Assembly (NCBI RefSeq): GCF_003732425.1
Contig: NZ_MOBX01000015.1
Span: 700,303 to 764,302, forward strand
Length of the DNA: 64,000 nt
Reading direction: 5' to 3'
Origin: Pseudomonas fluorescens
GTDB taxonomy: Bacteria > Pseudomonadota > Gammaproteobacteria > Pseudomonadales > Pseudomonadaceae
Numbering within the stretch: position 1 is the first letter of the stretch; every line of letters starts with the position of its first letter. Both the position numbers and the translations under genes were made by a program. Below the pieces are notes generated by a model. It was not told the origin of the DNA, searched no databases, and was given only the letters and a program-made list of their open reading frames with translations. Of the stretch, positions 25,415 through 35,315 are shown piece by piece.

Positions 25415-28400
25415 ATGGGCGCTTTGTGGCAAACCGATTCGAGTAAAGCCGTGGTTCCGACTGAACGAGTGGATGAAGCGCCTGTCCCTGAAAAACCCCG
25501 CCGCAACCGGCATGGGTGGAAGGCTTTCTGGTTGTTGCTGGTGATTATCGCGATCGTCGTGGGGCTGGCTGCGTCCAAGGAAATGCGCACTTCGCGCTTC
25601 CAGTCTCGCGAGCTCAGCCAGTACGCCGCGTCGCTGACGTACACCCTCGAACCCGGCCCCAGCGAAGCCATTCGTTATCCGGGCAATGGGCCGTTCGATC
25701 TGCGCCTGGGTTACAGCTCGCTGGATGAATTCCTGCCGCGCCTGCTAAAACGCAATTACGTCATCACCGAACAGACGCGGTTTTCCCCGGCGCTGCTCAG
25801 CTACACCGACAAAGGTCTGTTCGTGCCGTATTCCGAAAAGATTCAGGCCGGGCTGTCGATCACCGATTGCCGGGCCGCACCGCTGTACAAGTACAACTAC
25901 CCGCAACAGCTGTATGCAAGCTTCGAATCCATCCCGCCGGTGGTGGTCAGCAGCCTGTTGTTCATCGAAAACCGCTTCCTGCTCGACCCGAAACAGCCGC
26001 TGGCCAACCCGGCGGTGGACTGGCCGCGCTTCGGCATGGCGGTGTGGTCGCAAGTGGCGAAACTGCTGCGCCTGCCGGGGCAGTCGGCGGGCGGCAGTAC
26101 GCTGGCGACGCAATTGGAAAAGTACCGGCATTCCCCGGATGGCCTGACGGTGTCCGGTGCCGAGAAGCTGCGGCAGATGATGTCCGCCAGCGTGCGCGCC
26201 TATCAGCCCGGCCCGCAAACCCTCGGGGCGCGGCAGAACATCGTGCGCGATTACCTCAACAGCGTGCCGTTGTCAGCGGTGCCGGGGCATGGTGAAGTGC
26301 ATGGCATGGCCGAAGGCTTGCGCGTGTGGTACGGCAGCGATTTCAACCAGACCAACGAACAACTGAACAACCCGGCCACCGATGCGAAAACCATGGCCGC
26401 GAAAGGTTTGGCCCTGCGCGAGATGTTGTCGCTGATGATCGCCCAGCGCCGCCCTTCGCATTACCTGACCAAGGGCCGCGAAGAGCTTGCCGACCTCACC
26501 GACAGCCATTTGCGCCTGCTCAAACAGAACGCTGTGATCGACAGCGCCCTGGCCGATGCCGCGCTGACCAGCAAAGTCACCTACCGCGACTGGCAGACCC
26601 AGCCGACCATTCAACCGATCGAAACCAACAAGGGCATCAGCGTCGCCCGCAGTCGTCTGGCGAGCATGCTCAACCGGCCGCTGTACGACCTCGACCGCCT
26701 CGACCTCTCGGCCACCAGTACCCTGCAGGGCGACCTGCAAACCCAGGCCACCGCTTACCTGAAGAAACTTGCCGACCCGGTCTACGCCGCCGAAATCGGT
26801 CTGCTCGGTGAACGCTTGCTGACACCGACCAGCACCACACAAGTGCGCTACAGCTTTACCCTCTTCGAACTGACCCCGGACGGCTCGCGCGTGCGGGTGC
26901 AGACCGACAGCACCGACCAGCCATTCGACATCAACGAAGGCAGCAAACTCGAACTCGGCTCGACCGCGAAAATGCGCGTGCTCACCACTTACCTGCAAAT
27001 CATCGCCGAACTGCACGACAAGTACGGCGCCATGAGCGTGCCGGAACTGAAAAAGGTCGACGTACCGGATCAGGACCGCCTCAGCCAGTGGGTCATCGAT
27101 TACCTGATCCAGAACAAGGATCACGACCTGTCGAAGATGCTCGGTGCCGCGCTCGACCGCAAATACTCGGCCAGCCCCGGCGAGGCGTTTTTCACCGGTG
27201 GCGGCTTGCACACATTCCACAACTTTCGCAAGGAAGACAACGGCCGCCTGCCGACCCTGCGCGATGCCCTGCGTGAGTCGATCAACCTGCCGTTCATTCG
27301 CCTGATGCGCGATGTCGTGCGCTATGTCACCTACTCCGGCCCCAACAGCAGCGCCGAACTGCTCAAGGACGACCGTGACCCGCGCCGGCAGGAATACCTG
27401 GCGAATTTCGCCGACCGCGAGGGCACGTCATTCCTGCTCAAGTTCTGGAAGAAATACAAAAACAAGGACACCCAGGCGCGGCTCGACACCTTTCTCGACA
27501 GCATGCGCCCGACCCCGATCCGCATGGCCGCCGTGCATCGTTACTTGCTGCCGGATGCCAGTCAGGAAGACTTCAACACCTTCGTCCGCTCACACCTCAA
27601 AGGCGCCAAGCTCACCGAAAAACTCACCGACGATCGCCTGATTCGCCTTTACGACGCCTACGGCCCCGGCAGTTTCGATTTGCCCGATCAAGGCTTCATC
27701 GCCAAGGTGCATCCGCTGGATCTGTGGCTGATGGGCTACCTGTTGCATCACCCGGACGCGACCTTCAGCGAGATCGTCAAGGCCAGTCACTTCGAGCGTC
27801 AGGAAGTCTACAGCTGGCTGTTCAAGAGCAAACACAAGGGCGCCCGCGACAGTCGTATTCGCACCATGCTCGAGATCGAAGCGTTCCTCGAGATTCACCA
27901 GCGCTGGCAGAAAGTCGGCTACCCGTTCGATCATCTGGTGCCATCGCTGGCCACCGCCATTGGCAGCTCCGGTGACCGCCCTGCCGCACTGGCCGAGTTG
28001 ATCGGCACCATCCTCAATGACGGCGTGCGCATGCCGACCCTGCGCATCGACAGCCTACATTTCGCCGCTGGCACGCCCTACGAAACGCAATTGGTCAATG
28101 ACCCGCATGTCGGCAAACGGGTGATGCCGTCCGAGGTCGCCACGGCCATGCGCGAGGCGTTGTCGCAAGTGGTCGACGCCGGCACGGCGAAACGTGTTTC
28201 CGGCAGTTTCAAACTGGCTGATGGCAGCCCGCTGGCCATGGGTGGCAAAACCGGCACTGGTGACAACCGCATTGAGGCCATCGGCTCGGGCGGACGCATC
28301 CTCAGTTCGAAGTCGATCAACCGCACCGCGACCTTCGTCTTCTACATCGGCGACCATCACTTCGGCACCCTCACCGCATTCGTGCCGGGCCGCTCGGCGG

Positions 28401-28558
28401 AGAACTTCAAATTCACCTCGGCCCTGCCCGTGCAGGTGCTCAAGGGCATGGCACCGATTCTCACGCCGTATCTGCAACCCGGTAGCGACTCGCAATGTCG
28501 TCCGGTGACAACAACAGGCGTGGCAATGATCGACACGATGCCGGCGTTAGCGAGGTAA
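25415..28558 (+). CDS. Class A penicillin-binding protein-like transglycosylase/transpeptidase
   Basis: 1047 residues, larger than typical PBP1a/1b (about 800-850). One N-terminal membrane anchor (about 36-55, WLLLVIIAIVVGLAA), a GT51-like transglycosylase region with catalytic-type E185 (IENRFLLDP) and GGSTLATQLEK, and a transpeptidase domain with S516-T-A-K, S622-I-N and K945-T-G. All three penicillin-binding motifs are present, but the stretch between SxN and KTG is about 320 residues, much longer than usual. Expected role: peptidoglycan polymerisation and cross-linking at the outer face of the inner membrane. Start uncertain: ATG 25400 is also in frame, but GGA lies upstream of 25415 only. 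Confidence 0.85.
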   Translation: MGALWQTDSSKAVVPTERVDEAPVPEKPRRNRHGWKAFWLLLVIIAIVVGLAASKEMRTSRFQSRELSQYAASLTYTLEPGPSEAIRYPGNGPFDLRLGYSSLDEFLPRLLKRNYVITEQTRFSPALLSYTDKGLFVPYSEKIQAGLSITDCRAAPLYKYNYPQQLYASFESIPPVVVSSLLFIENRFLLDPKQPLANPAVDWPRFGMAVWSQVAKLLRLPGQSAGGSTLATQLEKYRHSPDGLTVSGAEKLRQMMSASVRAYQPGPQTLGARQNIVRDYLNSVPLSAVPGHGEVHGMAEGLRVWYGSDFNQTNEQLNNPATDAKTMAAKGLALREMLSLMIAQRRPSHYLTKGREELADLTDSHLRLLKQNAVIDSALADAALTSKVTYRDWQTQPTIQPIETNKGISVARSRLASMLNRPLYDLDRLDLSATSTLQGDLQTQATAYLKKLADPVYAAEIGLLGERLLTPTSTTQVRYSFTLFELTPDGSRVRVQTDSTDQPFDINEGSKLELGSTAKMRVLTTYLQIIAELHDKYGAMSVPELKKVDVPDQDRLSQWVIDYLIQNKDHDLSKMLGAALDRKYSASPGEAFFTGGGLHTFHNFRKEDNGRLPTLRDALRESINLPFIRLMRDVVRYVTYSGPNSSAELLKDDRDPRRQEYLANFADREGTSFLLKFWKKYKNKDTQARLDTFLDSMRPTPIRMAAVHRYLLPDASQEDFNTFVRSHLKGAKLTEKLTDDRLIRLYDAYGPGSFDLPDQGFIAKVHPLDLWLMGYLLHHPDATFSEIVKASHFERQEVYSWLFKSKHKGARDSRIRTMLEIEAFLEIHQRWQKVGYPFDHLVPSLATAIGSSGDRPAALAELIGTILNDGVRMPTLRIDSLHFAAGTPYETQLVNDPHVGKRVMPSEVATAMREALSQVVDAGTAKRVSGSFKLADGSPLAMGGKTGTGDNRIEAIGSGGRILSSKSINRTATFVFYIGDHHFGTLTAFVPGRSAENFKFTSALPVQVLKGMAPILTPYLQPGSDSQCRPVTTTGVAMIDTMPALAR

Positions 28559-28748
28559 CAATTCGTGTCAGGCATTTCTGATTCCGAGTGACGTTTTCTC
28601 GCTGGCGGGTGGTATCTATGTATTTTTCAGATTCGAATTTTCGTCGGGTTAGCGCCCCATAGCGGCATTTGCCGCTGATCTTTGAACTTTTGTTTTACCC
28701 CCTCACAGGTACGCTGATCATTCCTCCAACAATCAAGGATGATTGGCC

Positions 28749-31700
28749 ATGTCTGATTCCTGCATGCCTGCCGATACGCCGGACAAGGGCCGGCACTACG
28801 ACTTCATCGCCAGTGCGGTCGATGACAGCTTCAAGACCGCCACGGTCGACCGGGGTCTGGCACTGGCAGCGATGCCCCTGAACGGTCAGGCGTGGTACAC
28901 CAGCGCACCGAGCGCGTATCTGGAAAAGCTCAAAGCCGCCAACCTCAAGGCCTGGGCCTCACAGAACCAGGTTGACCGCCTGCTGGAAAAAGTCGACCTG
29001 GTGACCTTCGCCACGTCCCTGCTCCAGGCAAAGCTCAAAGAACGTCACGGCATCGAAACCACCACCAAGACCGGCTGCGATACCGACATCGAAAGAATCT
29101 GGCTGCGCCTGTACATGCCCAAGGACCAGCCTTGGTACACGCGCGACTTTGCCGACTGGGCGACCGCCCGTACCGTGTCCCTGCTGGAGGCTGCCCTGCA
29201 CAACTTCGCCCGTCACGAAACGGTCGCCTCCGGTTCGGACTTCATCAGCAAACCCGATAAGATCGGCAACTTTGATGTGCTGCCGATCAAGCAAAAAATG
29301 AGCGTCAGCCAGTTCCAGGCCTTGTGCCGGGAACTGGACATCGGCGCGCAATACAAAAAACACCTCGAAAGCCATCTGCTGCCAGATGAACCCGTTGCCA
29401 CCGCCGTGCTGAAACACAAAGTGACGCTAAGTCAGAAAGATGCGCTGGCGGTTGCCGCACACATTGCCTTGCTCACCAATGACATCGAGTACGACGCCTA
29501 CAAGATGTTGCTCGCGCTGGCCGACGGGCAGACCCGGCTGACGCTTAACGGCAGAAGACTGCAAAGCTGTGACCTGTCGATGCTCGGTACCCGCCTGACC
29601 GGCATCCTGCTGTTGATACCGGCCGTGCGCGACAGCCGCGGGATCAACCGGTTGATTGCGTACTTGCCCAACGACCCCGATCACCCGCTCAAGGAATACC
29701 CGTCACCACAGGCATTCAGCGAGGAACTGGCACGCCAGCTGCGCGAAAACAGGGTCGTCGCCGCCACAAAGCAAAGCTATCAGCAGTACTTCAGCCAGTT
29801 TGTCGACCAGAAGCAGCGCGGGCACTTTTTTGCCGAGCTTGAGCAACGCCTGTTCATCGTCAGGTATCACAAAAAAGCGGATGCCACCGACAGTCTCCCG
29901 GCATGGCGAAAGGACAATGTAGCCAAACCGCAACTGCAGTTGCAGCACCTGCCGTTGTCCGCCGATTACTGGACGCACGCCTACCAGCAGAAACTCAACA
30001 AGATCCTCAACGATGCCCGCGAGCTGGCCGTGTCCACCGCCGATGCCGACAGCAAGGCGCGTTGGGCCTGGTGGGACAACTTCAAGAAAATCGTCTCGGA
30101 CATTTTCAATGCCGTGCTGTTGATCGTCACCCCGTTCGTGCCGGGACTGGGCGAGTTGATGATGGGTTACACGATTTACCAGATAACCACCGACGTTATC
30201 GAGGGCCTGGTCGATCTCGCCGAAGGGCTCTGGACCGAACTGGGTGAACATGTCATCGGCGTGGTGACGAGCTTGATCGAGCTGGTGGCATTCGCCGCGG
30301 GAGCCAAGATCGGTAACACCTTCAAGCTCAAACTGTCGCCGCTGGTCGAAGGCATGAAACCGGTGCAACTGCCCAATGGCAAACCGGCGCTGTGGCACCC
30401 GGACCTGGCCCCTTACGAACAGAAAAAGCTCAACCTGCCTGCCCTCTCCCGCCCCGACAGGCTTGGCCTGCATCAGTCAGGCAAGGAGACCTTGCTGGCT
30501 CTGGAAGGCAAACTCTACAGCGTCGAAAAAGCATCGACTCATCCTGCCTCGCGAACCCACCGGATCAAACACCCTTCGCGCCCCAACGCCTACCGCCCGA
30601 AGATCGAGCACAACGACCACGGTGCCTGGCTGCACGAGGCGGAAAACCCTCATGACTGGGACGAACAAACGTTGATGCCACGCTTGGGCCACCAGGCCGA
30701 GCGTTTCTCTCCCGCCGAGCTTGAGCAGATCCGCATCTGCAGCGGCACCGACACGGCAGCCCTGCGTCAGATGCATAGCGATAACGCCGCACCGCCGCCA
30801 TTGCTGGCCGACACCCTCAAGCACTTCAGTGCCTACGACGATGTGCGCCTGGCCAGCGAACATATTCGCAAAGGCCAGCCGATCGATGCGCAGGCCGTCT
30901 GGTTCGAACCCATCCCCACCAGCTTGCCGGGATGGCCCCCGGAACGGGCGCTGCGGGTGTTCGCCAGTGACGACTTGCGCGGCTATTCACGCCAGTATGG
31001 CAATCACAACGCGACGCCCGCGCAAACACTGGACATCAGTCACGCCGACCTCAACGCTGGCAGGTTGCCCGAGCGCCTGGCCGGTTTTCTCGATGACGCC
31101 GACAGTGCAGCGATGCTCGGCCGTGACGTCCCGCCGGCCCGGCGCGCGCAGGCGCTACGCGAGCGCTTGGCCGACGCCGTGCAGGCGCGTCAGGGCGAAG
31201 TGGCTGAACGCATGTATCAGGCCGGCGAGCGAACAGACAAGGCCGACATTCGTGTGGTGCAACAAACCTTCCCCAAGCTGCCACTGACCCTGGCGGAAAA
31301 ACTGTTGTCCCAGGCCAGCCCTGTCGAACTGCAACGTATCGCCAACGAAGACCGCTTGCCCCTGCGCCTCAAGACGCAAGCCCGGGAACTGGATTTCGAA
31401 GCCAGCGCGACCCGCGCCTTCGAGGGGTTCTATCACCCGCAACGGTTGGGGCCGGACACTGAACGGCTGGCCCTGAACGCCCTCAAATTTCACACCGACA
31501 GCTTTGCCGACTTGCGCATCGAGGTTCGCGAAGGCACCTACGACGGGGCACTGCGCTGCAGCGTCGGCACCGAGGATGCCGGGCAAGTGCGCCGGCTGAT
31601 CCGCAATGAACACGGTCAATACGAAGTACTGGACGCCAACAACCGCTCCCTGCGGGCCGCGGGCGATTTTTATCAGGCGATCCTCGATGCCCTGCCGGCC

Positions 31701-33905
31701 GACAAACGCACGGCTCTTGGTCAGTCGGGCCGCCATGGCCAGCAGCTCAAAACGTGGATCATGGAAAAAGCCCTGACGCCCGGCGAACGCAGAACCTTGC
31801 TCGCCGAGCCGCCTGTTCGCCCGGTACCGCCCCTGGAAACCGAGGTCCTGGTACGCGGCTGGCCGCGCTTTTTTGGCAGCAGTACAGCCGAGCAGCGGAT
31901 CAAACGGCTGTACCCGAAAATGAACGACCGGGAGGTGGCAACCTACATCCGGTCACTGAAGACCAAGGGCGACGGCAACCCGGATCAGGCCATCAAGCGC
32001 CTGGAAAACGAGCGCAAGGCACTGCGCGACACACTGCAGCAATGGCGGGACAGCTACCCCGCCAGCGTAGACAGTTCCGGTGAACCGATCTTTGGCGCTT
32101 CGATCGAGTTCATGCAGGACGGCGGGCGATTCCTCGAAGAACGCCTCCTTGAGAGCTTCGAACGCAAAAGCGCGATCTTCGGTGCGCACAACGAGCACCC
32201 GGAACAGGGCTACATCCTGGATTTGTCCTCCGAGCTCGCACGCCCGAATCTGGATCGCTGGTGGAGTGACCTGCGCAAGCGCCCCGGGATCAAACAGCAC
32301 CTGGATCAGATCACCGCGCTGAAACTCGACAACGCCCGTTTTTCTGCCGGTGACAGCGGCCTGCTGAACGACTTCGCGCAGCTGCGCCAACTCAGCGCCC
32401 GCCAATGCGAACTCACCGATATCCCGCCGGCGCTGGGTCGCATGCGTCAATTGCAAGCCCTGGACCTGACCAACAATCGCATCAGACTCACGGCCGGCGC
32501 CCGCGAGCCGCTGGGCGGGCTCATCCGTCTGCAAACCCTGACGCTGGACGGCAACCCGCTGGGGCAAGCGCCCAATGTCGGGCGAATGTACCGACTCCGT
32601 GAGTTGAACCTGGCCAATAGCAAAATCCAGACCTGGCCGGAGGGCCTGTTCAAAGTGGGTGATGTGAACCGGCAACGCCCGCGAGGATTTGCCCTCGATA
32701 TGCGTGACTGCCCGATCCGCACCCTGCCCGAGGTCACGCCGGGCTCCGATCAGGCCTTCGTCCTCAGTCGGGCACGTTTCGACACCGCGCTGTTATCCGA
32801 TGCCGACCGCATCCGTTACGGCAATTACCGTGAGTCCCTCGGCTTTGCCCGTCAGCAAGCCTTCTCTCAGGCGGTCAAGGACGAGATCGCCTACTGGCGA
32901 TCCTTTCCCGATGAAACAACGGATTACAGTTCGTCGGCCTATCGCAAATATCGCGAGGAGTCCTGGCAAGACGTGATGGCGGAGCCCGGTTCCGCCGATT
33001 TTTTCAGCATCATTCGCAAGCAGAGAGAGAGCAACGACTACCAGTCCGACAAATCCCGCCGGCAACTGACCCGGCGGGTCTGGGAATTGATCGACGCCGT
33101 GGCGCTGGATTCGGAACTGCGCGAAGAGCTGTTCAAGGAGAGCCTCGACCCGAAAAGTTGCGAGGATGGCGGTGCACAACAGTTCAACATCATGGGCATG
33201 AAAGTGTTGGTGTCCAAAGCCTACGCCGAGTCGACATCGGCTCGGGCACTGGACAACAAACTCGTCAGACTGGCCCGCAGCGCCGCGCGACTGAACCTGG
33301 TGGCCGAGGCGGCCAGAATAGAGGTGCAACAGCAGCGACAGCAGAACGCAATCACCCCCCGCGACCCGAGAACCCCTGCGCCGGATGAGGTGGAGGTTCA
33401 CCTGGCCTACCAGACGGGGCTGGCCACGCGTCTGGAACTGCCATGGCAGTCCGAAGGCATGCTCTATCAGGAGCGGTCGGGAGTGACGCAAGCCAAAATC
33501 AATGCTGCTTACGATTCGATCATCGCCCGTGAGGAGGGCGACGGTCTGGTCGATGCCATGATCGAACTGCATGGCGATCCTTTCTGGAAACGTCATCTGG
33601 ATAGAACCCATCCGACCCAGTCGAGCATCGACGAGGAGCTGTTCACCCGCAAGCGTGAGCAGATCGAGGAGTTACGTCTGGCCCAGAGCGAATGGGCCAA
33701 CCCCACCCCGGAGACCCGGATGAGCCGACTCCAGCGCCAAATGGAATCCCTGGCCAACCAGTTGGGCGTGCCGCAACTTCAAGTGTTCAGCGGCCACCCG
33801 ATGAGCGATGTGGAGTACAACAGACTGCTGATCAACGCCAGTCGCGACCGTTATGCGCTCGCTCGTCGATGGACCCGTGAAGCCATGGAAAACGCCGGGC
33901 TCTGA
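28749..33905 (+). CDS. Very large toxin/effector-like protein with LRR and NEL E3 ubiquitin-ligase domain
   Basis: 1718 residues, no signal peptide. Order: a long N-terminal region of the DUF6543/dermonecrotic-toxin type (about 1-420), a hydrophobic region with probable membrane-inserting helices (about 450-524, FNAVLLIVTPFVPGLGELMM), a central region (about 530-1180), leucine-rich repeats (about 1191-1318, e.g. LRELNLANSKIQTWPEGLF) and a C-terminal NEL-like domain. The candidate catalytic cysteine is C1471 in SCEDGGAQQFNIMG, matching the CxD motif of IpaH/SspH ligases. NEL proteins ubiquitinate host proteins in eukaryotic cells, so this is probably an injected or self-delivered effector. ATG 28749 follows AAGGA at 9 bases; a TTG 6 bases earlier is less likely. 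No secretion genes are nearby. Confidence 0.85.
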   Translation: MSDSCMPADTPDKGRHYDFIASAVDDSFKTATVDRGLALAAMPLNGQAWYTSAPSAYLEKLKAANLKAWASQNQVDRLLEKVDLVTFATSLLQAKLKERHGIETTTKTGCDTDIERIWLRLYMPKDQPWYTRDFADWATARTVSLLEAALHNFARHETVASGSDFISKPDKIGNFDVLPIKQKMSVSQFQALCRELDIGAQYKKHLESHLLPDEPVATAVLKHKVTLSQKDALAVAAHIALLTNDIEYDAYKMLLALADGQTRLTLNGRRLQSCDLSMLGTRLTGILLLIPAVRDSRGINRLIAYLPNDPDHPLKEYPSPQAFSEELARQLRENRVVAATKQSYQQYFSQFVDQKQRGHFFAELEQRLFIVRYHKKADATDSLPAWRKDNVAKPQLQLQHLPLSADYWTHAYQQKLNKILNDARELAVSTADADSKARWAWWDNFKKIVSDIFNAVLLIVTPFVPGLGELMMGYTIYQITTDVIEGLVDLAEGLWTELGEHVIGVVTSLIELVAFAAGAKIGNTFKLKLSPLVEGMKPVQLPNGKPALWHPDLAPYEQKKLNLPALSRPDRLGLHQSGKETLLALEGKLYSVEKASTHPASRTHRIKHPSRPNAYRPKIEHNDHGAWLHEAENPHDWDEQTLMPRLGHQAERFSPAELEQIRICSGTDTAALRQMHSDNAAPPPLLADTLKHFSAYDDVRLASEHIRKGQPIDAQAVWFEPIPTSLPGWPPERALRVFASDDLRGYSRQYGNHNATPAQTLDISHADLNAGRLPERLAGFLDDADSAAMLGRDVPPARRAQALRERLADAVQARQGEVAERMYQAGERTDKADIRVVQQTFPKLPLTLAEKLLSQASPVELQRIANEDRLPLRLKTQARELDFEASATRAFEGFYHPQRLGPDTERLALNALKFHTDSFADLRIEVREGTYDGALRCSVGTEDAGQVRRLIRNEHGQYEVLDANNRSLRAAGDFYQAILDALPADKRTALGQSGRHGQQLKTWIMEKALTPGERRTLLAEPPVRPVPPLETEVLVRGWPRFFGSSTAEQRIKRLYPKMNDREVATYIRSLKTKGDGNPDQAIKRLENERKALRDTLQQWRDSYPASVDSSGEPIFGASIEFMQDGGRFLEERLLESFERKSAIFGAHNEHPEQGYILDLSSELARPNLDRWWSDLRKRPGIKQHLDQITALKLDNARFSAGDSGLLNDFAQLRQLSARQCELTDIPPALGRMRQLQALDLTNNRIRLTAGAREPLGGLIRLQTLTLDGNPLGQAPNVGRMYRLRELNLANSKIQTWPEGLFKVGDVNRQRPRGFALDMRDCPIRTLPEVTPGSDQAFVLSRARFDTALLSDADRIRYGNYRESLGFARQQAFSQAVKDEIAYWRSFPDETTDYSSSAYRKYREESWQDVMAEPGSADFFSIIRKQRESNDYQSDKSRRQLTRRVWELIDAVALDSELREELFKESLDPKSCEDGGAQQFNIMGMKVLVSKAYAESTSARALDNKLVRLARSAARLNLVAEAARIEVQQQRQQNAITPRDPRTPAPDEVEVHLAYQTGLATRLELPWQSEGMLYQERSGVTQAKINAAYDSIIAREEGDGLVDAMIELHGDPFWKRHLDRTHPTQSSIDEELFTRKREQIEELRLAQSEWANPTPETRMSRLQRQMESLANQLGVPQLQVFSGHPMSDVEYNRLLINASRDRYALARRWTREAMENAGL

Positions 33906-33919
33906 TCGACCTTCGAAAT

Positions 33920-33947
33920 CCAGCCAGCCCCGACACGGGCTGGCTGG
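33920..33947. terminator. Strong hairpin between convergent genes
   Basis: CCAGCCAGCCC-CGACAC-GGGCTGGCTGG, an 11-bp GC-rich perfect stem with a 6-base loop, placed between the ends of the NEL gene and adhesin C. No T-run follows on either strand, so termination efficiency is uncertain. Confidence 0.6.
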
Positions 33948-33959
33948 CCGGCATCACGC

Positions 33960-35204
33960 TTAACCCACCTCGGAATCCCAGATCACCGTGACATCGCCCG
34001 TGTAGTGACGGGCATAACCGTCCTTGAGCATTTCATCCACCGCCTCACGGGCCACTTCGAAATGCAGCGTGCCCACCTTGCGATCCAGATGGAAACCCGG
34101 CTGAAACAACTCGGTGCCAGTGCCGTCGCGCAGCAATCGCCGGCGATTGACCGCTTGGCCGGCGGCATCGGTCAGCCCGTTGGGCAGACTGACGCTGACT
34201 TCCAGCGGTGCCACATGGCCGGCGGTCGACTCCCATAGTGCGCAGTTGTTGCCGATGACGTACTGGCATTCGATGTTCATTTTGAAGCGGCTCGATGCCG
34301 AGATATTGAACGTCTGGTCACGCAGCAACCGGGTCGGCTTGCGCCCCTGGTTCAGCCACGACTGCCAACCGCCCACCGGTTCCAGCACCACGCGGTTGCC
34401 ACCGGGAGGGATATCAACGTTCATGGTGTGCGTGACCTTCAGATTGAAATTGAGGGTCAGCATCGAGTCGGACGGAATCATCACATCGCCCATGTCGAAA
34501 TCCATGTTCGGGCCGACGGTGTAGGTGATGGAACCGGTGTAGTCGCCTGCATCCATCTTCAGCGGATCCGGTGTGCGCAGTTCGTAGGCGTAGACGAAAT
34601 ACAGGTAGCGCATGGACAGCGGAATATCGAACTTTGCCTGCTTGCTACAGGCCCCCGCGCCCGTTGGCACTTTCCAGAAACTGTTGTAACCCACTTCTCC
34701 GGCGGAAAAAGTGCCGACACCCTGGCACGGCGCCGGGGCGTGCATCCACCCACCGCCCTCCCACAGGTCGTCCCACCCGCCACCGCCGGTCAACTCGGCC
34801 ACCCGGTCCGGCAATTGCGTTTCATGACCGACACCGGCAATCCTCAACTGCACGACCTGCGTGTCACCGGAAGAGTGAGTGACGGTGATGTTCTGCCAAT
34901 TGGAGGGGACTTTGGCCATGCCGCCTTGACGAGGATCACTGTGATTGGCCTGAATGGGCGCGCTGGCCTCAAAGGGAATTCGTGCAATCAGGCTGAACAG
35001 TCCGAAAGGTTCACAAGCCCAGGGCGCTTGCCGGCAAAAACCCTCGGACGGCGTCTGATTCTTGAACTGATTCTTTTGCGGATTGGCAAAGTCAGGCTCA
35101 AAGGTCGCGTCAATGTTGTGCACTTCGGCCGCTGCCGCAGCGCTGAACAACGTCAGCAGCAAACCGATCCATGGGCTGATGCCCGGGGCGTTAGAAAAAC
35201 TCAA
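33960..35204 (-). CDS. Fimbrial tip adhesin C, CfaE/CblD family
   Basis: 414 residues with a signal peptide (IGLLLTLFSAAAAA) and the two-domain layout of class 5 (alpha) pilus tip adhesins: N-terminal receptor-binding domain and C-terminal pilin-like domain beginning near VDIPPGGNRVVLEP. It ends with VTVIWDSEV, the donor-strand-type terminus shared with adhesins A and B, but it is far more divergent from them than they are from each other. Start chosen at a TTG (35204) because GGAGA lies 6 bases upstream and it gives a clean signal peptide; a GTG at 35255 is in frame. Last gene of the fimbrial operon. Confidence 0.82.
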   Translation of the reverse strand: MSFSNAPGISPWIGLLLTLFSAAAAAEVHNIDATFEPDFANPQKNQFKNQTPSEGFCRQAPWACEPFGLFSLIARIPFEASAPIQANHSDPRQGGMAKVPSNWQNITVTHSSGDTQVVQLRIAGVGHETQLPDRVAELTGGGGWDDLWEGGGWMHAPAPCQGVGTFSAGEVGYNSFWKVPTGAGACSKQAKFDIPLSMRYLYFVYAYELRTPDPLKMDAGDYTGSITYTVGPNMDFDMGDVMIPSDSMLTLNFNLKVTHTMNVDIPPGGNRVVLEPVGGWQSWLNQGRKPTRLLRDQTFNISASSRFKMNIECQYVIGNNCALWESTAGHVAPLEVSVSLPNGLTDAAGQAVNRRRLLRDGTGTELFQPGFHLDRKVGTLHFEVAREAVDEMLKDGYARHYTGDVTVIWDSEVG

Positions 35205-35271
35205 GGGCGTTCTCCAGAAAAATACATTGATACCCGCGCTGCACGCGCGACTCACTCACCCGGCGCGGCGT
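35188..35271. repeat. Duplicated junction sequence, copy 2 (with 36784-36866)
   Basis: About 83 bases, from GCGTTAGAAAAACTCAAGGG to CACTCACCCGGCGC, repeated with one or two differences at 36784-36866. It contains the GGAGA ribosome site and TTG start of adhesin C. At 36849-36866 the same bases are the true 3-prime end of the second subunit gene, showing which copy is in original context. Confidence 0.9.
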
Positions 35272-35298
35272 CATCGCGGCGCTCAACTCCATGAAAAA
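35256..35298 (-). pseudogene. Remnant of a second fimbrial subunit gene
   Basis: Between adhesins B and C the minus strand reads GGAGTTGAGCGCC... then GACGCCGCGCC, as inside the intact second subunit gene (36993-37020, codons for ELSAEMTPR), and then jumps to that gene's last codons (APGE-stop). All the rest of the gene and nearly the whole chaperone gene are missing. The left junction uses CATGGAGTTGA, similar to the chaperone start region at 38126, a likely short-homology deletion. Confidence 0.7.
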
Positions 35299-35315
35299 AA
35301 TTGCGCCCTGCACGT

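Noticed and set aside
28743..28748. TTG start two codons before the NEL protein ATG
   Set aside because: ATG 28749 has better spacing from AAGGA and is the stronger codon.
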